The notes below the pieces were generated by a model. The model did no database searches. It was not told the DNA's origin and saw only the letters and a program-made list of their open reading frames with translations. Shown in pieces: positions 25,307-33,777 of a stretch of DNA of 64,000 nt; the stretch's first letter is position 1; each line of letters starts with the position of its first letter. The stretch is from contig CAYXVG010000002.1 in assembly GCA_964468205.1 (NCBI GenBank), positions 1 through 64,000 on the forward strand, in the 5' to 3' direction. The DNA is from CAWELS01 sp964468205 (GTDB taxonomy: Bacteria > Acidobacteriota > Terriglobia > Bryobacterales > Bryobacteraceae). A program made the translations under genes and the position numbers.

Positions 25307-27028
25307 CTACTCCGCGGTCTGCATTGGCCGGCGCGGCGGGAGCGAGTAGTCCGGAGTTCGAACCATGCCCAGAACGCAATGGGTCCCCCCGTTGCGCAGC
25401 AATGAGTACCGGGCGAAAACGGAAACAACCCGGTAATCGGGTGGTAATTGAACGGCAAGCTCATGAATCAGCTCATCCTCGGCCGGACCGAGCCCGTACC
25501 GCGGCACGAAGAGGGTCTTCCCAACCAGAGCCGCGTTGGCGTAGCTGATGCCCGCCCACGGTTCCGCGAGAGTCGGATCGCCACCCAGACGGGAGGTGCG
25601 GATAATTCGAAAACCCTGGCGCCGTAAAGCTTCCACGCGGATAGCCATCTTTGCGGCGGACGGATCCGCGAAACCGGGCAGTTGCGTCGCGATTACGGAA
25701 AACATCCGGGCGGGCATCAACGAGGCGAGATACAGCTCGATGGCGCTGGACACGCCGTTTTCGAGCAAATCCGGGTCACGGTCCAGCAATTCGGCGCGGC
25801 CGGCTGGAGAGAAGCAGTTCGCGGGGTTCTTGGGACACTTGCGCTGAATCCAGGCATCGAGCTCCGGTCCCATCTCTTCGAGCAATACCATCGGCCACGC
25901 AGGCGAAGCGGCCCGTGCGCGGTGCAGAGCGACCCGAACGGCGGCCAGCCCCGGACCAAACGCCTCTTCTTCCCGCTGAAACAGCTTGTCCAAATTTGTC
26001 AGCTCAGCGGGCGGGTCCGGGCCGAATTGGGTCAGGAGGTGGTCCAGAGCCGCCCGGGCGACGGCGAAGTTCTCTTTCTCGGGTTCAGCTAAGAGGACAG
26101 CGTTCAGATCCGGCACAAGGCAGAGAAAGTAGTCGAGGTGGGGCAAAACGCCACTCATGTCCACGGCACGATCCGCGCCGAATTCGACTCGAAGGACATA
26201 GGCGTACTCCGGCGCGGTCAGCTCGGTTCCCCAATAGGATCTGGCCGCATAGCCAAATAGGATCAGATTCTTGGACGGCTCGCGGGGGTCGCTGGCAACC
26301 AGAATATCGCCCCCCTCCCAGGAAAGCTTCGAGCGGACGAAACGCCCGCCGGAGAGAGAATCGAGCAGCGGTTGGTATTCGGCGCCATAGTCGGTGCGGC
26401 CCTCCCAGAGCCGCCGCGGTAGCAGAATGACAGGTTTGCCACCGGCGGTTCCGCTCTTCATGTAGTCCTGTACCCAGGAGTTCGTGATGTCTTGCGGATT
26501 CTCACGAATGGCGATCCGGCCTCGCTGACCCTGGAAATGAAGATCAAGCGCGCGGTGATACAGCTTTCGCGGATGCCGGCCATTGACTTGAAGTGTGAGA
26601 GAGATTTCCGGCGGGAGCTCCGGTATGATGGCTTTCGCCATGTCGAGTGTATCGCCGACGGGTTTCTTCCGTGGCACAAGGAAGCTAAGAGCGTTCACAT
26701 CCAGGTGAAGTTCCGTCAGTGGAGCATCGTCTGGCAGTGCCCGGAAACCCCTGACCGACGGTTCGTAGTGGATATGGCAGAAACGGCTGTTCTGTTTCCG
26801 AACCAGACTCTGCTCGAACGGAAGACTTTGTTGCTGAAAGAACACGGAAAGGGTAACGATATCCGGTGCGCAGGCGAACCGAAGGGAACTCGCTGTCACC
26901 GCGCCAGGATATTCGCGCACTTCCGGTACCGGTGAGAAACTCACTGCGGCGCCACCGGCGAAGAGACTACCGGCCGCGATCCAAACTACCAGAACCCACG
27001 GGCCCCAGGCAACGACGAACCGCGCCAT
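25307..27028 (-). CDS. Secreted peptidylarginine-deiminase-like protein (guanidino-modifying fold)
   Basis: A 573-residue protein with an N-terminal hydrophobic segment (VLVVWIAAGSLFAGGAAV), so exported or membrane-anchored. The catalytic landmarks of the PAD/guanidino-modifying superfamily appear in the right order: WVQDYM near residue 187 (compare W-I-Q-D-E-M in animal PADs), WEGGDIL near 240, HLDYFLCLVPD near 298 (His and Asp of PAD) and GGTHCVLGMVR near 550 with the presumed nucleophilic Cys. The segment AALVGKTLFVPRYGLGPAEDEL also resembles the PAD C-terminal region. The expected reaction is hydrolysis of a guanidino group, for example Arg to citrulline. The Glu after the first Asp is Tyr here. 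Starts after GAGGTGACCG. Confidence 0.7.
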   Translation of the reverse strand: MARFVVAWGPWVLVVWIAAGSLFAGGAAVSFSPVPEVREYPGAVTASSLRFACAPDIVTLSVFFQQQSLPFEQSLVRKQNSRFCHIHYEPSVRGFRALPDDAPLTELHLDVNALSFLVPRKKPVGDTLDMAKAIIPELPPEISLTLQVNGRHPRKLYHRALDLHFQGQRGRIAIRENPQDITNSWVQDYMKSGTAGGKPVILLPRRLWEGRTDYGAEYQPLLDSLSGGRFVRSKLSWEGGDILVASDPREPSKNLILFGYAARSYWGTELTAPEYAYVLRVEFGADRAVDMSGVLPHLDYFLCLVPDLNAVLLAEPEKENFAVARAALDHLLTQFGPDPPAELTNLDKLFQREEEAFGPGLAAVRVALHRARAASPAWPMVLLEEMGPELDAWIQRKCPKNPANCFSPAGRAELLDRDPDLLENGVSSAIELYLASLMPARMFSVIATQLPGFADPSAAKMAIRVEALRRQGFRIIRTSRLGGDPTLAEPWAGISYANAALVGKTLFVPRYGLGPAEDELIHELAVQLPPDYRVVSVFARYSLLRNGGTHCVLGMVRTPDYSLPPRRPMQTAE

Positions 27029-27276
27029 CGGTCACCTCAGTTCTACCCCCTTCGGCGCACCCCTAGTGGGATCGCACCTAGTGATGAGGACTACGTGACA
27101 GCGGTGCAGGGTTAGTGGTTGTGACTTGTCGTAAGTCTTTATTTTCGAAAAGATTACATAGCTTACGGAAACCTCGGTTTGCGGTGGCTAGTATGTCGCT
27201 GGACGGCAAGCTGTTGCCCCCGTCACAGGAACGCGCTATTGCGATAATATAAGCATATGCCCATAACAGAGGACGG

Positions 27277-28137
27277 ATGAAGACACATTTGGAATGTTTG
27301 CCCTGCGCCTGCCGCCAAGCTCTCGAGGCGGCGCGATTCGTCACGGACGACGTCGCCGTTCAGGAGCGCGTCTTGCGCTCGATACTGCGGACCGCGAGTG
27401 AGATGGACTTTCGGGAATCCCCTCCGGCCCTGGCGGTGGAAATCCACTCCGAGATCCAGCGGCTCACCGGCAACACCGATCCTTACCTCGCCGCCAAGCG
27501 CCTTTCCAACCAAGTGGCGCTCGAGCTGCTTCCCCGGCTTCGCGACCGGTTTCGCGACGGCGATCCGCTCGAGAACGCCGTCCGGTTGGCCATCGCCGGC
27601 AATATCATCGACCTTGGCCCGCACCCGGAAATAGCCGGTCCCGGACTCAGCGAAAAGATCGAGGAAGCCGCCGAGAGACCGTTCGCGCGAGACGGAATAG
27701 AACGGTTTCGCCAGGCGCTCTCCGAAGCCGCGGATATCCTCTTCCTGGGCGACAACGCGGGCGAGATTGTATTCGACCGCCTGTTGCTCGAACTACTTCC
27801 CTGCTCCCGGGTAACCTACGTGGTGAAGGCGCGGCCCATTATCAACGACGCAACCATGGAAGATGCCGAGGCCGCGGGAATCACCCGCATGGTTACTGTA
27901 ATCGACAATGGATCAGGCGCTCCAGGCACGATGCTGCCTCTATGCTCGCCCGAGTTCCACCGCCGCTTCGACGCCGCGGATCTGATCCTTGCCAAAGGAC
28001 AGGCGAACTACGAGACTCTCAGCGGTTTGGAACGCGGCAACATCTTCTTTCTGCTGATGGCCAAGTGCGCGGTTATCGCGCGAGACCTCGGCGTGCCAAT
28101 TCACTCCCTCGTCCTTCGAGAACACTGCCATGGCTGA
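27277..28137 (+). CDS. DUF89 (ARMT1-like) damage-control phosphatase family protein
   Basis: A 286-residue protein with the DUF89 hallmarks: an N-terminal Cys motif CLPCACRQAL, the metal-site motif LGDNAGEIVFDRLLL near residue 157, KARPIINDATMEDA near 190, and LAKGQANYETLSG near 245. Family members are metal-dependent phosphatases that remove damaged or surplus sugar phosphates. The Cys-containing N-terminus marks the prokaryotic subfamily. It overlaps the following metallo-beta-lactamase gene by 8 bases. The ribosome binding site is GAGGACGG. Confidence 0.88.
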   Translation: MKTHLECLPCACRQALEAARFVTDDVAVQERVLRSILRTASEMDFRESPPALAVEIHSEIQRLTGNTDPYLAAKRLSNQVALELLPRLRDRFRDGDPLENAVRLAIAGNIIDLGPHPEIAGPGLSEKIEEAAERPFARDGIERFRQALSEAADILFLGDNAGEIVFDRLLLELLPCSRVTYVVKARPIINDATMEDAEAAGITRMVTVIDNGSGAPGTMLPLCSPEFHRRFDAADLILAKGQANYETLSGLERGNIFFLLMAKCAVIARDLGVPIHSLVLREHCHG

Positions 28138-28966
28138 GAACCTGACTGTCACAACGCTTGTTGAGAACACCGTCCGCCGCCGGCGGCTGCTGGCCGAACA
28201 TGGACTGTCTTTTCTGATTGAGACCCCGGACTCCCGGGTGCTGTTTGACACCGGAAGTGGAATGACCCTCTACCCAAACGCCCGCGAGCTGGGAGTTTCC
28301 CTCGCGGGACTCGATGCCGTGGTGTGCAGCCACGGACACGATGATCACACGGGGGGACTCGCCTCGGTGCTGCACAACTGCAGAAGCGCAAAAGTATTCG
28401 CTCATCCGGCCGCGCTGCTGCCGAAATTCACCCGCCGCGGCGCGGAGACCGAAAGCATTGGCATGCCGGAGAACTGCGCTGCCGCTGCCCTCGCGGCTGG
28501 AAGCTGCTTAACCCTCTCGGAAGGACCGGTCGAAGTGGCGCCCGGCGTTCACGCTACCGGGCAGATTCCACGCGGCAACGATTTCGAGGATACCGGAGGC
28601 AGTTTCTTCCTCGACTCCGCGGCCACCGAAACCGATCCTATTACAGATGACCAAGCTCTTTTCATTGACGCCCCGGCAGGAGTCACCGTGATCTGCGGCT
28701 GCGCCCATTCCGGCGTCGTCAACACTCTCGATTACATCGCCGCGCTGACCGGCGCGACACGCATCCACACATTGATCGGCGGCTTCCACCTAGGCCGCGC
28801 CTCCAGCGAGCGTCTAGACCGGACCGCCCAGGCGTTTGAGCAATACGGAATCCAGCGCCTGGCGCCTTGCCACTGCACCGGGGCGCAAGCCAGCGCGTTC
28901 CTCCGCCTGCACTTTCCTGGTCGTTTCGTCGATCTCCCGGCCGGCGCCGCCCTGAGCATCCAGTAG
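28130..28966 (+). CDS. Metallo-beta-lactamase-fold hydrolase
   Basis: A 278-residue protein with the metal-binding motif VVCSHGHDDHTGGL near residue 65 and later ligands in VICGCAHSGVVN and APCHCTGA. Its overall pattern (VENTVRRRRLLAEHGLSFLIE ... LFDTGSG) matches the subfamily that includes 7,8-dihydropterin-6-methyl-aminobenzene phosphate synthase-like proteins. The reaction here is unknown. The start lies inside the end of the DUF89 gene, so the two are coupled; both may act on phosphorylated metabolites. Confidence 0.86.
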   Translation: MAENLTVTTLVENTVRRRRLLAEHGLSFLIETPDSRVLFDTGSGMTLYPNARELGVSLAGLDAVVCSHGHDDHTGGLASVLHNCRSAKVFAHPAALLPKFTRRGAETESIGMPENCAAAALAAGSCLTLSEGPVEVAPGVHATGQIPRGNDFEDTGGSFFLDSAATETDPITDDQALFIDAPAGVTVICGCAHSGVVNTLDYIAALTGATRIHTLIGGFHLGRASSERLDRTAQAFEQYGIQRLAPCHCTGAQASAFLRLHFPGRFVDLPAGAALSIQ

Positions 28967-29175
28967 ACTCCCCCTCCCGGCATACCGGCCTGGAAACCCC
29001 TCGGGCGGAACCGGCCCGGCGCCGAACCGCCGTACCACCCGCATCCCTCCTTTCAGACGAATCTTCCGGGCGATTGGCCGAATCCCGCTTGCCGCCCCCG
29101 GCGTCCTACTTGCAAGGGCGAGGTGTCCGCGGGATACCCGCTCGCTGAAACGATGTACCATTTGAAAAACGAACC

Positions 29176-30996
29176 ATGAATCCAGTCCGAGCCATCGCCG
29201 CCGCCATTCTGACAGCGCCTTGCCTGCTTGGGCAGGCGACGGTCACGGAACTCAAGATCCATGCGGATCCCGGCGCCCGCGTCCGGCCTCATGAAACCAT
29301 CGCGCTCCAGGTGCGCGTCTACGGACAGGCCGGGACCGAAACGGGCCGCCTGCGCCTGGACGGAGCTGAGTTGAAAGTGCTCGAATCCGATGGCGGCTGG
29401 ATCTCCAAGCCGTACCGGTTCCAAGGCGAGGACGATGAAGAATTCGTGTCCATCTACCAATCCAGGGCAGGTCGAATATTCGGCCAGATCTCCGGGCAAT
29501 ATGTACTCCAAGACGGGGCCATCTACACCGCACCGGAGAAACCCGGCCGCTACCGGGTACAGGCCAGCCTGTCCGGACGCACGGCGGATCTGACGATCGA
29601 GGTCAACGCCAGCGCCCCTTCGCACCGGAAGGCGGAAAAGCTGGATTTCGGCGCCGAAGCGACATCGCTCGATCCGTACCGCGACCTCGCGGAGCACTGG
29701 GCGCCGGTAATCGCCCAGGAGACTTGGTGGCAGCACAAGTCCGACTATATCGCCCGCTTCGACTACGACGGCGACTGGCGTGGGGATAACAACTGGGAAC
29801 GCCTCGAGGAAGGATCCTCCCAGGCCTATGTCTACTATGCGGCGATGGAGACCGCCACCCACTGGTTCCTCATTTACAACATCTTCCATCCACGGGACTA
29901 CTCGGATAAATGCGTCGCCGGGTCCTGCCACGAGAATGACAACGAGGGACTTATTCTCACCATTGCCAAAGACGATTCCGCATACGGCCGGCTGCTGGCG
30001 ATGGAGACTCTGGCGCACAACAACATCTACTCGTTTAGCGCCGATGACTCGGTGCGTGGAGGCGAGCACAACGTGGACGGCAAGGTCGAGTTCCACGGTC
30101 ATCGCCCGGTGGTGTTCATTGAATCGGGAGGCCACGGCGTGTACGGCACGCAGTCATCCCACGCCCGCTACGACGTCGAAAGGAATGAGTTCACCGCGGG
30201 AACCGGCGTCACCTATACATACAAAGGATCGGCGGAGAGGCCGAAGCACGGCAATGACCGATGGGTGGGATATGATCTGCTGCCGATCTACCAGCATTGG
30301 TGGCTCCGCAACGGAGACCGGCGGGGCCGCACCTTCGATGACTTCTTCACCTACGCTCCACACGGAAACCGGCCCCAAGCGGCGTTTACGACCATCTCGG
30401 GGGCCTTCTACGGGCGTGCAATGGGTTCCAACATGGCGAAGCCATTCTGGGGCTGGCACGATAACCGGACCAGGAAGAGGGACATCCTGGCGGCCGGGCA
30501 GTGGGGCCTCGACCCGGCCTACGCGGTATCCCGCAATCTGAACTTTGCGGGCGAGTTCTCACTGGAGTACGAGTTCAACCCGTATCTCGCCCTGGACGGG
30601 CAATCCGTGGAACCGCCGCCCTTCATCGAGATGGATACCCCTGCCAGCGCGGCGCCGGCACAACCGGCCTCCGAATCACCCGCTGAACCGGCCAGCGCGC
30701 AGGGCTTCTTCGAGGTGGTCGTCTGGGTGGACGGGGCCGCCGAAATTGAAGTCCGCGGAGCGGAATTCACGGTCCGGAACCTGCAGGGAGCCGAGCCGCG
30801 CAAGATGGAGGTTCCGAACCAGCCGATGCCTCTGGGCGACGTTTCCGAACTCAGGTTGGAGGTCCGCCAGGGCCGGGGCAAAGCCGAGATCACCGAACGT
30901 CCGTCGGCGCGGAACAACTACACGACCACAATCCGGGTGGAGGACCGCGCGCGCGGCGGCGCCACCTACACGCTGGCCCTCGAGTGGAAGCGATAG
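29176..30996 (+). CDS. Secreted Vps62-like (DUF946-type) protein
   Basis: A 606-residue protein with a short signal peptide (AIAAAILTAPCLLGQ). Residues 20-145 look like a beta-sandwich (cell-wall or Ig-like). Residues 160-470 carry a string of strongly patterned motifs: HWAPVIAQETWW, YIARFDYDGDWRGDNNWE, FHPRDYSD, CHENDNEGL, METLAHNN and VVFIESGGHGVYG. These resemble the Vps62/DUF946 family known from fungi, plants and some bacteria, whose function is unclear. The His/Asp/Glu-rich motifs look like a metal or catalytic site. A Pro/Ala linker leads to a C-terminal beta-domain (residues 510-606). Family call is from memory of the motif style. Confidence 0.6.
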   Translation: MNPVRAIAAAILTAPCLLGQATVTELKIHADPGARVRPHETIALQVRVYGQAGTETGRLRLDGAELKVLESDGGWISKPYRFQGEDDEEFVSIYQSRAGRIFGQISGQYVLQDGAIYTAPEKPGRYRVQASLSGRTADLTIEVNASAPSHRKAEKLDFGAEATSLDPYRDLAEHWAPVIAQETWWQHKSDYIARFDYDGDWRGDNNWERLEEGSSQAYVYYAAMETATHWFLIYNIFHPRDYSDKCVAGSCHENDNEGLILTIAKDDSAYGRLLAMETLAHNNIYSFSADDSVRGGEHNVDGKVEFHGHRPVVFIESGGHGVYGTQSSHARYDVERNEFTAGTGVTYTYKGSAERPKHGNDRWVGYDLLPIYQHWWLRNGDRRGRTFDDFFTYAPHGNRPQAAFTTISGAFYGRAMGSNMAKPFWGWHDNRTRKRDILAAGQWGLDPAYAVSRNLNFAGEFSLEYEFNPYLALDGQSVEPPPFIEMDTPASAAPAQPASESPAEPASAQGFFEVVVWVDGAAEIEVRGAEFTVRNLQGAEPRKMEVPNQPMPLGDVSELRLEVRQGRGKAEITERPSARNNYTTTIRVEDRARGGATYTLALEWKR

Positions 30997-31012
30997 CGCG
31001 GCCCGCCGCCCG

Positions 31013-33706
31013 CTACCGCACGGAAAGAAATACTCCGGACTGGCTCCGGTGCGAGCCGACAAACATCTCAAGCGAGAGGTCGCCGCTGGGAAAGAAGCCG
31101 CTGGGCACCCGTATGTTTACCTGCATCAATCCGGCATATCCCGGCGCGGCGCCGGCGTACAGCACTTCGACCGGTGCTCCTCCGAGACGTACCTGAACCG
31201 GAAGCAAAGGCCGCGGCAGGGGCGCGGAAGCGGGTTTCCCGTCCTCGGCCGGTGGATCCGTCAATCCTTCTCCCGTGGCGTAGAGAGTGACGACGGAACC
31301 TCGCGCCGCGGGCTGATCCGGACTATTGAGCGCACCGTCCTGATTGAGAGCCACGGCATGGCCGGCGCCGCCGGAGAGTGTGAAAAACCCGGGCGCCGCC
31401 TCGGCGAGGGCCGACTGAGCGCGGCAGACGGCTGCGCCGCTGTAGAAGACGTCAATCAGCATCGGCTCGCCGGGCGTCAGTCCCGACGGTACCTGAACAT
31501 TCGCCTGCTCCGTGCCGGCGTAAAACAGGGGGGCCGGCCGGCCGTTGAACCGCACCTCCACGCCCGCGAGGTTGGCAGCGAGCGTACCGCTGGCGCCGAT
31601 GCGGGCGAAGGCCGCCTCCTTCGGACCGATCCCGGAGCCGAAGATAGTGGCGATCTGCCCGGGCGCCAACGTCCCGCCGGCGAACGTGGCCCCGTGAACA
31701 ACTGTGCACTCCGCGCCCGGATCTGTCATTGGCGGGGCAATGACCCTCGCAATGCGGCGCACCCGGTTGTTGTCCAGGTCCGCCACGAACACGTATTCCT
31801 CGCGGACCACGATACCGCTGGGAAAATGGAGCCGCGCGAAGCTGGCATCGCCGCCGTCTCCCCCATACCCGGGCGTCCCCGCTCCGGCGATGGTAGTAAT
31901 CACCCCCTCCGGATCCACCCGGCGCACGCGGTGGTTGGCGGTATCGGCGATCCAGACCGAGCCATCCTTGCTGGCGCTCACCGCCGTTGGGGCGTGCAAG
32001 CTCGCCTTCCGGGCGGGGCCCCCGTCGCCGCTGAATCCGGGCAGTCCGTTGCCCGCGACCGGGATCACGAATCCGTCCGAACGCAAGTATCGCACCTGGT
32101 GGCTTCCGCGGTCGGCAATGTATATCCCGCCGGCGCTGTCGGCCCACAACCCGGCCGGGGTGTCGAACGCCGCCGTGAGGCCGGGCTGGAAGTCGCCGGC
32201 CGATCCCGGACCGCCGTTGCCGGCGACGGTGTCGATATTACCCTCGGGATTGATCCGCCGGATACGGTGGTTGCCGCTGTCGGAGACATAGACGTTGCCG
32301 TGCTGGTCCACCGCAACTCCTCGCGGCCGGTTTAGGCGGGCGAGACGGGCCGGGCCGTGGTCGCCGGAGAAGCCCTGTTCCCCTGTCCCGGCGATGGTTT
32401 TGATCGTCCCGTCCACCTGGACGCAATGGATGCGGTGGCCGAGGTAGTCGGCGATCCAGATCCGGCCCCAACGGTCGCCCGCGGCGGCTACCGGGTCCAG
32501 CAGTTCCTCGCTGTGGGGTGGTCCGGTTCCAGCCCCACCGACCGCCACTGTGAAGAGTTTGCCATTGGCGTTGATTTTGCGAATCCTGCGGGCAGGCTCT
32601 TCCACCACCAGCAGGTTGCCAAAGATATCCAGCCCCAGACCGATCGGTCCATCCAGCGTGGTTTCAGTCGCCGCGACGCCGTCTCCGTGCGGTCCGTAGC
32701 GGTCGCTTCCCGCAAACAGGACCGAATTCCCTGTCCGGTCAAGCGTCTTGACGGTTCGTTCGCCGGCGATGAAGATCCGCAGCGGCCCCACGGCCACGTC
32801 GCGTACGCCGGCTTCCTGCAGCAGGGTCTGCACTTCTCCGTCCGGAGACAGACGGTAGACCGCCCCGGCGCCGGGATCGGCCACGTAAAGGCTGTCGAAC
32901 GGGTCGAGTGCTAGCCCCGTTGGCGTCGCAAGCGGCGGTGAGTCGTCTGACCTTCCCAGCACCGTCGTGATCTTCCCGTCCCGCACCACGCGCACACAGC
33001 CGTTGCCGCTGTCGGCGATGTAGAGGCTGCCATCCTCGCCCACCGCGAGTCCCGCCGGGCCGTTCAGCGGCGCCGCCGCGGCATCGCCATCGCCGGTGTA
33101 GCCGGGAAAGCCGATGCCGGCCACGCTTTCGATTCCCCCGGCCGGATTGATGCGGTAGACACGGTGCGCGCTGAAATCGGAGATAAAGAAGTTGCCTTGG
33201 CGGTCCACCGCCAGGTTGCGCGGTCCGGAGAGGCGAATGGCCAGCGCCGGCGCGCCGCCGGTACGTCCGCCGCCGGCTACTGTTTCGATCAAGCCCTCGG
33301 GCGTGATCCGCCGTACCCGCCGGTTGAGGAAGTCCGCGAAATAGACCGCCCCGCGGCTGTCCACCGCGGTCCCGTACGGTTGATTGAGTTGCGCGGCCGC
33401 GCTCGGCCCACCATCCCCGGCGTCTCCGGCGGAACCGTCTCCCGCCACGGTTTCCACGGTCTCTGTAGCGGCCATGACACGGCGGATTCGATGGCCCTGG
33501 CTGTCACTGATGTAGAGGTTGCCCGACGCATCCGCGGAAATGCCGCCGATTGCCGTGAACCGCGCGCTGAGCGCGGATTCCCCCTCGCGGACTCCCCCTC
33601 CACCACCGACGGTCTCAATGAGATAGGCCGTCTGCCCGGCGAGGCGAAGAGTGGGGACTGCAACCTGCAGAAGTGTGAGTAATACCACCGAACAAATCAC
33701 ACGCAT
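31013..33706 (-). CDS. NHL-repeat protein with TIGR03437-like C-terminal domain
   Basis: An 897-residue secreted protein (signal VLLTLLQVAVPTLRLAGQT). Residues 30-660 hold roughly a dozen NHL repeats, recognisable by recurring DSGNHRIRRI, GLAVGEDGSLYIADS and VAGNGGPG units, which would form beta-propellers. The C-terminal 230 residues (GATFAGGTLAPGQIATIFGS ... LYATGEG ... GLMQVNIRVPSG) match the 'Solibacter uncharacterised C-terminal' domain, a strong lineage marker. Such proteins are thought to be exported or surface-bound, with protein- or glycan-binding propellers; no enzyme motif is seen. It is divergently arranged with the metalloprotease gene. Confidence 0.9.
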   Translation of the reverse strand: MRVICSVVLLTLLQVAVPTLRLAGQTAYLIETVGGGGGVREGESALSARFTAIGGISADASGNLYISDSQGHRIRRVMAATETVETVAGDGSAGDAGDGGPSAAAQLNQPYGTAVDSRGAVYFADFLNRRVRRITPEGLIETVAGGGRTGGAPALAIRLSGPRNLAVDRQGNFFISDFSAHRVYRINPAGGIESVAGIGFPGYTGDGDAAAAPLNGPAGLAVGEDGSLYIADSGNGCVRVVRDGKITTVLGRSDDSPPLATPTGLALDPFDSLYVADPGAGAVYRLSPDGEVQTLLQEAGVRDVAVGPLRIFIAGERTVKTLDRTGNSVLFAGSDRYGPHGDGVAATETTLDGPIGLGLDIFGNLLVVEEPARRIRKINANGKLFTVAVGGAGTGPPHSEELLDPVAAAGDRWGRIWIADYLGHRIHCVQVDGTIKTIAGTGEQGFSGDHGPARLARLNRPRGVAVDQHGNVYVSDSGNHRIRRINPEGNIDTVAGNGGPGSAGDFQPGLTAAFDTPAGLWADSAGGIYIADRGSHQVRYLRSDGFVIPVAGNGLPGFSGDGGPARKASLHAPTAVSASKDGSVWIADTANHRVRRVDPEGVITTIAGAGTPGYGGDGGDASFARLHFPSGIVVREEYVFVADLDNNRVRRIARVIAPPMTDPGAECTVVHGATFAGGTLAPGQIATIFGSGIGPKEAAFARIGASGTLAANLAGVEVRFNGRPAPLFYAGTEQANVQVPSGLTPGEPMLIDVFYSGAAVCRAQSALAEAAPGFFTLSGGAGHAVALNQDGALNSPDQPAARGSVVTLYATGEGLTDPPAEDGKPASAPLPRPLLPVQVRLGGAPVEVLYAGAAPGYAGLMQVNIRVPSGFFPSGDLSLEMFVGSHRSQSGVFLSVR

Positions 33707-33777
33707 AAGAACTCCTTGCCTTGGAGACTAAGTGCGTTTTCAGTGGAACGATTCTCACCCTCGTCGATGCGGGTATT

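Noticed and set aside
30545..32335. Plus-strand open frame of 596 codons across the Vps62-like gene end and the NHL gene
   Set aside because: It runs out of frame through one supported gene and antisense through another; its composition (Arg, Ser, Pro) is that of a frame shadow.
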